From contig NZ_JABUXR010000004.1 in NCBI RefSeq assembly GCF_014838745.1, forward strand, positions 85,392-149,391: a stretch of DNA of 64,000 nt, written 5' to 3'. The translations under genes were made by a program, and so were the position numbers. Numbering within the stretch: the stretch's first letter is position 1; each line of letters starts with the position of its first letter. Positions 34,332 through 40,966 of the stretch are shown here, piece after piece. Source of the stretch: Limosilactobacillus urinaemulieris (GTDB taxonomy: Bacteria > Bacillota > Bacilli > Lactobacillales > Lactobacillaceae). The notes under the pieces were generated by a model. It saw only the letters and a program-made list of their open reading frames with translations. It had not been told where the DNA came from and searched no databases.

Positions 34332-34561
34332 TGCGTTCGCCGTGACCGCAACTTCCGCCTAGCTATCCCGTCCTTGATTGTAAACAATCATCGTCCGGGA
34401 TTTTCTAGTGCTCAGTTGCTAATTCGTCACGGCTCACACTCTACTTTAAACGTGCTTCGCCCGAGTTTCCTAGAGCTAGCAACCTCCTTCCTAGGCGCAA
34501 GTCGCCTTCGTCAGGAGAAATTGCTAGCTTTTCGGAAACTCTTTGGGGCGAAGACACTCTA
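34332..34561 (-). repeat. Two tandem modular hairpin repeats after the hydrolase gene
   Basis: On the minus strand the block opens with the hydrolase stop codon TAG (34561-34559, TAGAGTG). The first unit has arms GGAAACTC/GAGTTTCC and AGCTAGCAA/TTGCTAGCT around the CCTAGGCGC core. It differs from the copy at 20322-20431 by a paired change in both arms (GA/TC to AA/TT). The second unit begins TAGAGTGTGAGCCGTGAC and is nearly identical to 13095-13190, ending GGCGAACGCATTTC. Confidence 0.8.
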
Positions 34562-35539
34562 CTTTACATATCTCCCCAAAAACTTTTCAAGATGGTGGCG
34601 GTAGGATTGGGGAGCGTGGGCGAAGGAAGAAGCGTGGGAGGCACCGTTAACAACCCATAATTGTTTAGGCCCTTGAGTAGCTCGATAGTTGGCATACACC
34701 ATGTCGGTTGGGACAAAATGATCGTTACTTCCATGGATGAAGAGCATTGGTAAATGATTGTGGTGCAAACTATTAATTGAACTGGCCTCACCAGTAAAGA
34801 AGCCATTACGAACCCGATTGATTAGGCTAAGGGTTTTAATTAACGGCCAACGAATTGGTGTTGGAATGTTATATAAGTTGCCGGCTTCATAATTAAGCTC
34901 GTCATTAAGACTGCTGTATCCACAATCTTCAACATAGGCCTTCACTTGTTTTGGCATGTGAAGACCACTCGTCATCATCGTTGTGGCCCCACCCATGCTG
35001 ACTCCATATATTACAACCTGGCTATTTTGACCATTATGTGTTATTAGTTTTTGCGTCCACTTGCGGACATCATAACGTTCCGGCCAGCCATAGCCAATAT
35101 ATTTCCCCTGACTTTGACCATGTGCACGAGCATCCGGCATCAAAACGTTGTACCCCATCTGGTGAAACAGCGCCGCATACTCACCCATCTTTTCTTTATT
35201 TCCCATAAAGCCATGAAGAATTACCACGTTCTTAGTCGTTTGGTGACTCGCAGGAATATAATCCGCCACCAACCGGTAATCCTTAGTGGCAGATTTCATT
35301 GTCCATTGCTGTTTTTTAGCATGTTTAAACCACATCTTCTGGTCATATAGTGGATCGCTTTTTTCGATTCGCTGGTTATTATTAACGAATGACTTATGCC
35401 CCGGAACCATTCCAACGTGGAAAAAATAAGATCCTGCGCCAAAAAGCGTAATCCCAAGTACTACTAATACCGTGACTATCCCGCGACGTACCCAATGTTT
35501 TTGTTTCTTTTTTTGTAAGCTCAAAATAATTAACCCCAT
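34559..35539 (-). CDS. Membrane-anchored alpha/beta hydrolase
   Basis: 326 residues. A basic N-terminus and one membrane helix (about residues 19-40) anchor an extracellular alpha/beta hydrolase domain with oxyanion segment ILHGFMGNKEKMG, nucleophile elbow YGVSMGGATTM, acid in IHGSNDHFVPT and catalytic His in GASHASSF. Likely esterase or peptidase; substrate unknown. Ribosome binding at the ATG is weak and a TTG a few codons in is possible. Its TAG stop is the first codon of the adjoining repeat. Confidence 0.88.
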   Translation of the reverse strand: MGLIILSLQKKKQKHWVRRGIVTVLVVLGITLFGAGSYFFHVGMVPGHKSFVNNNQRIEKSDPLYDQKMWFKHAKKQQWTMKSATKDYRLVADYIPASHQTTKNVVILHGFMGNKEKMGEYAALFHQMGYNVLMPDARAHGQSQGKYIGYGWPERYDVRKWTQKLITHNGQNSQVVIYGVSMGGATTMMTSGLHMPKQVKAYVEDCGYSSLNDELNYEAGNLYNIPTPIRWPLIKTLSLINRVRNGFFTGEASSINSLHHNHLPMLFIHGSNDHFVPTDMVYANYRATQGPKQLWVVNGASHASSFAHAPQSYRHHLEKFLGRYVK

Positions 35540-35655
35540 GTTGCATTTTTATTAACGGTCATGATTTTATCACAGAATATTTTTAATTGCACATTTTTCC
35601 ACGAAACGTGGCTTCCAATGTTAAAATAAAGGTTAGTATTAAAGGGAGTGACTTG

Positions 35656-36069
35656 ATGTTTCCAGAAAGATTACGCGCCTTACGTAAAGGGCAAAAGATC
35701 ACATTAAAAGAATTAGCTGAACACCTTAACCAAAACCTCGGCCCCAACGAAAAACCGAATACCGCTTCACAAATTGGTAACTGGGAACGGGGAATCCGGA
35801 CGCCATCTTACATTGAAGCCCGCAAGCTTGCCGAGTTCTTTGATGTCAGTCTTGACTACCTTACCGGAAAGTCAGATCGAGATGATTTTGACCTCGCTAA
35901 ACTATTAATTTCCGCTCGCAATTTAACCTTTAACCAAACTGATATTGGTAGCGACGACCGTTACGAAATTTTCCAACTGATCGATGGTTATTTAAAGGGG
36001 CGAAATAACCGTCTTGATACTGACAAATTCTATGGAAAACAAGAACAGCTTAATTTGAAGCTAAAGTAA
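35656..36069 (+). CDS. XRE-family regulator
   Basis: 137 residues with an N-terminal helix-turn-helix (MFPERLRALRKGQKITLKEL ... SQIGNWERGIRTPSYIEARKL, to about residue 65) and a short helical tail that may dimerise. GGGAG 8-9 bp before ATG fixes the start at 35656. It precedes a methyltransferase-like gene by 9 bp. Target unknown. Such short regulators are common in both core and mobile regions. Confidence 0.88.
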   Translation: MFPERLRALRKGQKITLKELAEHLNQNLGPNEKPNTASQIGNWERGIRTPSYIEARKLAEFFDVSLDYLTGKSDRDDFDLAKLLISARNLTFNQTDIGSDDRYEIFQLIDGYLKGRNNRLDTDKFYGKQEQLNLKLK

Positions 36070-36078
36070 GGAGCTATT

Positions 36079-36936
36079 ATGAACCCAAAGCAATTAAAGA
36101 AGCTTAAGAAACGGGTCAAGAAGGCCCAGAAAACTCTTCAGCAGCCCAAATATATCGAAGAGCTTACTCAATATCGTGACTTATTTGATCCTTTTCCGGA
36201 AGTTAAATTCTTAATTAATAACGCCTTGGAAAGTGACCGGCTACTTAAAAACGGTCTCTTACCACAACCATTACCCCATCTTCTTCTTCCTGATGACATT
36301 CAAGATCAAGTATTCACGTATGTTAACCAACATTATCCAAAGGGCGATCCACGGGGTGACGCTTTATGGAATAAATATTCAGCAGCCCTTCCTAAGTTAG
36401 ATAAAGCCCTTCGTAATTTTCGTGACTACCTTGAAGATACTTATGGCATGTGGTCATACATCAATGCTCCCTTTGCCAAGGCATTAGCGGAATACTTAAA
36501 TGGTGATCCAGTTCTCGAAATTATGGCTGGAAACGGTTATATCTCTAAGGGGATCCGGAATAATAACGCTACGGAAAAGATTTTTACTACCGATAGCCAA
36601 GCCTGGACAAAGGAGAACGAAACCGGGAAACATCCTGTCACCCAGATTGAAAAGTTAGATGCCATTGAGGCAATTAAAAAATATGGTAATCAGGTTAAGT
36701 TCGTCATTATGTCCTGGGCACCAGATAAGCAGGAAACCGATTGGGAAGTTCTCCAACTTCTCAGAAAAGATTATCCAGAAATTAACCTTCTCGTGATCGG
36801 TGAGAAAAATGGCGCAACTAACTCAAAAGCATTTTGGCATAATGCCCAGTTAAGTCAGGATGAAGCTTTGCAAAAGGTTAACCGGCAACTTCATTCATTC
36901 GATTTAATTGACGAGCAAATTTACCTCGCAAAGTAA
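36079..36936 (+). CDS. SAM-dependent methyltransferase-like protein
   Basis: 285 residues. A charged helical N-terminus (MNPKQLKKLKKRVKKAQKTL) is followed by a domain with the motif I-like sequence VLEIMAGNGYISKGI (near 150) and FVIMSWAPDK (motif IV position). No target domain can be named. AAGGAG lies 6-7 bp before ATG, and it is coupled to the XRE gene by a 9-bp gap. A DNA, RNA or small-molecule substrate cannot be chosen. It lacks the DPPY/NPPY of DNA adenine methylases. Confidence 0.7.
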   Translation: MNPKQLKKLKKRVKKAQKTLQQPKYIEELTQYRDLFDPFPEVKFLINNALESDRLLKNGLLPQPLPHLLLPDDIQDQVFTYVNQHYPKGDPRGDALWNKYSAALPKLDKALRNFRDYLEDTYGMWSYINAPFAKALAEYLNGDPVLEIMAGNGYISKGIRNNNATEKIFTTDSQAWTKENETGKHPVTQIEKLDAIEAIKKYGNQVKFVIMSWAPDKQETDWEVLQLLRKDYPEINLLVIGEKNGATNSKAFWHNAQLSQDEALQKVNRQLHSFDLIDEQIYLAK

Positions 36937-36938
36937 CT

Positions 36939-36974
36939 AAAGACCGCAAACTTTTTAGTGGCGGGTCTTTTTTT
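36939..36974 (+). terminator. Terminator after the methyltransferase-like gene
   Basis: AAAGACC/GGGTCTTT with an inner CGC/GCG pairing, then seven T. Confidence 0.8.
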
Positions 36975-37084
36975 GTGGATGCCCTAGTAATTCAAGTTAT
37001 TATTCGATACAATATTGCAAGTTTGGACTTTTTAAAGAAAGGAAAACTGTCCGGCATTCTGTCGTTCAGTAAGGGTTGAATACA

Positions 37085-38251
37085 ATGAGATACCGTCTTC
37101 AATCAATTTTATTCGTGTTTGTTGCGTTTATGCTCGGTTGTAATGAATACATGATCGTTGGGGTCCTTCCCGATATTGCACACCAGTACCATGATTCATT
37201 ATCAACGCTTGGACTGCTCGTAACTGTCTTTGCACTTGTTTATGCTATTTTCACCCCAATTATTACATCACTCGCGAACCGCTGGCGACGACACCATGTT
37301 TTGCTGGCCTTGATGGTGGTATTTTTTATTGGTAATACCTGGACCGCCCTTGCTAGCAACTTTATTTCAATGCTCTTCTCACGGGTGCTAACGGCTACTG
37401 TTGCCGGAGCAATTATTTCAATCGTGTTAGTAATGGCCAGCTTTGTAGCACCACGGGAAAAGCGGGCCAGTCTGGTTTCCTGGGTTTTTGCCGGCTTTAG
37501 TATTGCCTCCGTTATTGGAATTCCAATTGGTACGGTAATCAGTACTACTTTCTCATGGCACGACAGTTTCTGGATGATTTCTGGTTTAACAATTTTTGTC
37601 TTTATTTCTTTAATCTGGCTGGTCCCAAAAGATACACCACAATTCAAGAGTACTTTAAGCAAACAATTCACCCTTTTAAAAGATACACGGGTCCTGCTTG
37701 GGGTTATCTTTATTGTTACGGTCTGTGCCGCTGATTACACTATCTATACTTACATCCGGCCATTAATCACTAATGAAATGGGCTTTAGTAACACCTGGCT
37801 AAACTGGTTGCTATTCGGTATGGGAATCTTCTTTATCATCGGGAACAAGTTTGGTGGCTACATTGCCGATAATGGTGGGATTCACCGGTTAGGCGGAATT
37901 TACATTGCAATGACGATCCTTTACCTCTTATTTGGACCATTGCTATCATTCAAGTGGATTGCTATCATCATCGTCGCATTACTTTGTGTTGCCTTCTCCT
38001 CCTATGGTTCTTCAACTCAGCTAATGTTCCTTGATATTGCTGAAAAAGAGTATCCGCAGTCGTTAGATCTTGCTTCATCCCTTAACTCGATCTTCGCTAA
38101 CATTGGGATTTCTCTTGGATCATTCACCGCTTCCCAAGCAGTAGCCTTTTTGCCGATGCGCAACTTAGGCTACGTCGGTGCGGTTTATGGTCTTGCTGCA
38201 ACAATCCTCGTCTTAGTTCTAAGTAAGAAATATACTGGAATGCGTTTTTAA
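37085..38251 (+). CDS. MFS exporter (AraJ/sugar-efflux-like group)
   Basis: 388 residues with 12 helices. The N-terminal signature FMLGCNEYMIVGVLPDIA marks the arabinose-efflux/AraJ-like DHA1 group. Motif A-like sequence LANRWRRHHVLL follows helix 2, and GIPIGTVISTTFSWH lies in helix 5. Substrate unknown (drug, sugar or purine). ATG at 37085 chosen, with TAAGGG upstream; a TTG at 37076 is an alternative. Convergent with the small ORF at 38342-38419. Confidence 0.87.
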   Translation: MRYRLQSILFVFVAFMLGCNEYMIVGVLPDIAHQYHDSLSTLGLLVTVFALVYAIFTPIITSLANRWRRHHVLLALMVVFFIGNTWTALASNFISMLFSRVLTATVAGAIISIVLVMASFVAPREKRASLVSWVFAGFSIASVIGIPIGTVISTTFSWHDSFWMISGLTIFVFISLIWLVPKDTPQFKSTLSKQFTLLKDTRVLLGVIFIVTVCAADYTIYTYIRPLITNEMGFSNTWLNWLLFGMGIFFIIGNKFGGYIADNGGIHRLGGIYIAMTILYLLFGPLLSFKWIAIIIVALLCVAFSSYGSSTQLMFLDIAEKEYPQSLDLASSLNSIFANIGISLGSFTASQAVAFLPMRNLGYVGAVYGLAATILVLVLSKKYTGMRF

Positions 38252-38265
38252 AGATCAACATTCAT

Positions 38266-38327
38266 TTCAATAATAGAAAGAAGCTGACGAAAACAAAAGG
38301 ATTCGTCAGCTTCTTTCTATTATTGAA
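38266..38327. terminator. 26-bp perfect-stem hairpin shared by convergent genes
   Basis: Positions 38266-38291 pair without mismatch with 38302-38327 around a 10-base loop (AACAAAAGGA). Its inner arm AAGAAGCTGACGAA/TTCGTCAGCTTCTT would act as a terminator in both directions. The length and perfection exceed a normal terminator and could make an RNase III substrate. Confidence 0.75.
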
Positions 38328-38341
38328 TATTAAAATATTTT

Positions 38342-38419
38342 TTAGTGGATAAACGTACAATATGCGAATAACAGAAGAACGAACAAAACAAAGTAACCAA
38401 AGAAATACCATTCTCTCAT
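38342..38419 (-). CDS. 25-residue single-helix membrane peptide
   Basis: ATG at 38419 on the minus strand is preceded by GAGGGGTGATCGAA, a strong site. The peptide MREWYFFGYFVLFVLLLFAY followed by CTFIH is one hydrophobic helix with a charged N-terminus. It ends 14 bp before the 26-bp hairpin. Its size, single helix and strong translation signal resemble small regulatory membrane peptides or type I toxins. No antisense RNA promoter was identified. Longer overlapping frames in this stretch look like shadows. Confidence 0.5.
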   Translation of the reverse strand: MREWYFFGYFVLFVLLLFAYCTFIH

Positions 38420-38480
38420 TTCGATCACCCCTCACCGTTATTGTAAGCCCTTTCAACAAAGAAAGCTAGCAATTAGGGCA

Positions 38481-38673
38481 AAAGAAAAAGCGGACCTAGA
38501 GCTGCATTAACAACTCTAGGTCCGCTACGTGTATTGATACTATCTCAGGAAACTAGTCAGTGTCCACTCCGACCATTTCCAGGCACCTCACAATCCGGTG
38601 AGTTTTGTGCCCCACATTCGAAATGTCTTATGGTAGCTATTTGGGTTGCTACCAGACCTCTCGACTCATCGCA
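38481..38673 (-). ncRNA. Stand-alone structured small RNA, candidate 6S RNA
   Basis: The 240-bp gap after the 154-residue gene holds a complete transcription unit on the minus strand. It has TTGCGC (38708-38703) and TAAATT (38685-38680) 17 bp apart, then about 190 nt without an ORF, then a perfect terminator (AGCGGACCTAGAG/CTCTAGGTCCGCT, with TTTTTCTTT after it). The RNA folds into GGTAGC/GCTACC and a long arm with CATTTC/GAAATG, GGCAC/GTGCC and CTCAC/GTGAG. Outer segments TGAGTC/GACTA can close it. Size, own promoter and rod-like form suit a lactobacillar 6S RNA (Lacto-usp type), and a usp gene lies nearby. The class is inferred. Confidence 0.55.
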
Positions 38674-38711
38674 AAGAATAATTTAACACGAGTGAGCTAT
38701 TTGCGCAAGTC

Positions 38712-39176
38712 TTATGCCTCTGCTCGTGCTTCCATCACATCGGCAAGATGCTCAGCAAGCCACTCTTGAAGCCGCTCAACAAGGGGATCAATACTTCCTG
38801 ATAAGTCGGTTTCATTAGCTAGCTCATCGATTCGTAGTCCAGACTTATTAACATCCTCACTCTCCATTACCATATAGAGGTTTACCGGGTAGCTAATCTC
38901 CTTATCCAAAAGCTTGCCGTCTAGTCGTTCAGCTTCTGCCATTGGGATATTAATCAGGTTGGTATCAAGATGAAAAACCACTGGATCGCCTTTCTTGACC
39001 CTAATAGTAATTTGATACTTTCCTAAATGTCCTGTATCCAACGCTTCGATCACTGTCTCGATTGCTTTTTTTAGTATTGTCTTTTGTTGAGCCTTTGATG
39101 CGGTTGTCTCATTTTCGGTAATCAGCACCTTGTTACCAACAACCTGATCTAAATAATCTGCAACTGTTAATTTCAT
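38712..39176 (-). CDS. Hypothetical soluble protein of 154 residues
   Basis: An acidic, mixed alpha/beta protein with no signal peptide or membrane helix. The N-terminal KLTVADYLDQVVGNKVLI and the later EALDTGHLGKYQITIRVKKG are the most ordered-looking parts, and the C-terminus is acidic and helical. I do not recognise a family. It lies between lplA (separate terminator) and the small RNA, whose promoter begins right at its stop codon. A site GGAGAG precedes the ATG. Probably a real gene of its own transcription unit or read through from lplA. Confidence 0.65.
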   Translation of the reverse strand: MKLTVADYLDQVVGNKVLITENETTASKAQQKTILKKAIETVIEALDTGHLGKYQITIRVKKGDPVVFHLDTNLINIPMAEAERLDGKLLDKEISYPVNLYMVMESEDVNKSGLRIDELANETDLSGSIDPLVERLQEWLAEHLADVMEARAEA

Positions 39177-39201
39177 ATTCCGTCTCTCCTTACCGGATCA
39201 A

Positions 39202-39249
39202 AAAATGTGGTTAATCCACCATCCGGAAATGATCAATCAACCACATTTT
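39202..39249. terminator. Terminator of lplA
   Basis: AAAATGTGGTT pairs with AACCACATTTT, and inner GATGGTGGAT-type bases extend it. T-run on the minus strand. Confidence 0.7.
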
Positions 39250-39273
39250 ACTAAAGATCGTGGTAAAGCTCAA

Positions 39274-40287
39274 TTAAGCCAATAGATCCGCAATTTGATC
39301 CGTTGGAATTCCAGTAATGTATTGCTGGGTACCATTCTCATTCAAAACTTTTGCAATTGCGTCATGGTCATACTTAACTCCCTGAAGTTTAGCCGCTAAT
39401 TCATTAATATCTTGTGGACCAAAGAAGTCACCGTAGAACTTTACATTCTTAATCACACCATCTTTAACATCAAACCGGGCATCAATTGTCCCCATGTCGA
39501 AGTGCTTCCGCCGTTTAATGGTAAATTCAGGAGACTTGCCGTAGACCCAATCCCAGTTGTTATAGTACTGTTCATAAATCTTATCAATTTCCTTTTGATC
39601 TTCTGGAGTAACCACGTATTGCTTATCCTTAATTTCGTCTAAACTATCCACGTGGAAGAGTCCCTTAATCAAATCATCACGGAAAGTTGGCACATCAATG
39701 TCCTGATATTCCTTATCAAGGAATGGACGTAAGTTAGTAACCCGTGACCGAACTGACTTAATTCCCTTTGATGCGATCTTATCCTTGGCAACGTGGAGGG
39801 CATCCGCAACGACGCTCAGATCAACATTCAACATCAATGTCCCATGAGAGAACGTCTTACCATTCCGTGAGTACATTGCGTTACCAGAAAACTTCTTACC
39901 ATCGACTAGAATATCATTCCGTCCGCTAACTTCTGCAGTCGTTGCCCCCATTTTATGCAGAACATCAACAATTGGTTGGGTAAAGGACTTAAAGTCACCG
40001 AATTCTTCACTATCACTTGGGACAACAAAACTAAAACAGAGATTACCGAGATCTTGATAAACGGCACCACCACCGGAAAGCCGCCGGGTTACCCGAATAT
40101 TATGCTCTTTAACGTAATCTTGGTTAATTTCCTCAAGAGTATTCTGGTTCCGCCCAACAATGATGCATGGTTCTTCATAATAGAAAAGTACTAATGGTTC
40201 CCGACCAAAATCCTTATCATTCATCAAGTACTGTTCGGTTGCTAAGTTCATCCCAATATTATGGGAAGTCATTGAAACATATCGCAT
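39274..40287 (-). CDS. lplA: Lipoate-protein ligase A
   Basis: 337 residues. Attaches lipoate to E2/GcvH proteins using ATP. It has the family motifs RRLSGGGAVYQDLGNLCFSF (near 70), the lysine loop GRNDILVDGKKFSGNAMY (near 130) and a C-terminal accessory domain (KLQGVKYDHDAI). Complete. Monocistronic, bounded by terminators, divergent from the usp gene. Its substrates (such as pyruvate dehydrogenase) are not in the window. Confidence 0.95.
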   Translation of the reverse strand: MRYVSMTSHNIGMNLATEQYLMNDKDFGREPLVLFYYEEPCIIVGRNQNTLEEINQDYVKEHNIRVTRRLSGGGAVYQDLGNLCFSFVVPSDSEEFGDFKSFTQPIVDVLHKMGATTAEVSGRNDILVDGKKFSGNAMYSRNGKTFSHGTLMLNVDLSVVADALHVAKDKIASKGIKSVRSRVTNLRPFLDKEYQDIDVPTFRDDLIKGLFHVDSLDEIKDKQYVVTPEDQKEIDKIYEQYYNNWDWVYGKSPEFTIKRRKHFDMGTIDARFDVKDGVIKNVKFYGDFFGPQDINELAAKLQGVKYDHDAIAKVLNENGTQQYITGIPTDQIADLLA

Positions 40288-40492
40288 ATTAACTGCAACT
40301 CCTTTGTGAAGATTCTAATTATTATTAGACTAAATTCGGTAAATTGTCCTTTAATCTACCTTTAAAGTTTAGTCCTATTTGCAACCGTTTTCAATCATGG
40401 AGATTAATTTTACTAAAATTATCTTTTTATTAACTGCGATTTAAGATAAACATTTATAATTAAAGTAACGAGTTCGAAAGGAAGTAAGTCCG

Positions 40493-40957
40493 ATGAAGGA
40501 TATGCAATATCAAAACATTGTTGCGGCAATCGATGGTTCAAAAGCAACCATCCCCGTGTTAACAGCGGCAGTTAAGTCTGCACTTCAAAATCATGCCCAC
40601 CTGGATCTTCTCACGATTGAACAAGTAGGCCAAATTACTGACGGCTATATTACCGATACAACGGTCAGCAGCGATCAAACTTATAGCTTAGTGGAAGCCA
40701 CTAAAGAACGCTTAGAGGATCTTAAAATGCGTGCTTGGAAAATGGGGCTTCTTGACGTTAGTATCCACATTCGTTTCGGTAATCCCAAACGAGTCATTGC
40801 TGAGGACTTCCCCAAGGATCACCATAACGATTTAATTGTTATTGGTACTACGGGGCTCTCAAGCGTCGAACGGTTTGTTCTTGGTTCAGTTACTAATTAC
40901 GTTAACCGTAATGCCATTTGTGATGTTCTTGTTGTTCGGACAGAAGATAATAATTAG
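40493..40957 (+). CDS. Universal stress protein (UspA family)
   Basis: 154 residues with the UspA fold: IVAAIDGSKAT at the start and the nucleotide-binding end motif GTTGLSSVERFVLGSVTNYV. The latter pattern (G-2x-G-9x-G-S/T) marks the ATP-binding subgroup. A TATAAT lies at 40455-40460. Followed after 9 bp by the GTPase gene, so the two are probably co-transcribed. Role under stress is inferred from the family. Confidence 0.93.
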   Translation: MKDMQYQNIVAAIDGSKATIPVLTAAVKSALQNHAHLDLLTIEQVGQITDGYITDTTVSSDQTYSLVEATKERLEDLKMRAWKMGLLDVSIHIRFGNPKRVIAEDFPKDHHNDLIVIGTTGLSSVERFVLGSVTNYVNRNAICDVLVVRTEDNN

Positions 40958-40966
40958 GAGAGGCTC

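Noticed and set aside
38262-38459. 65-codon minus-strand frame over the 26-bp hairpin
   Set aside because: It reads through the hairpin and lacks a ribosome binding site. The 25-codon frame with GAGGGGTG is the better gene.
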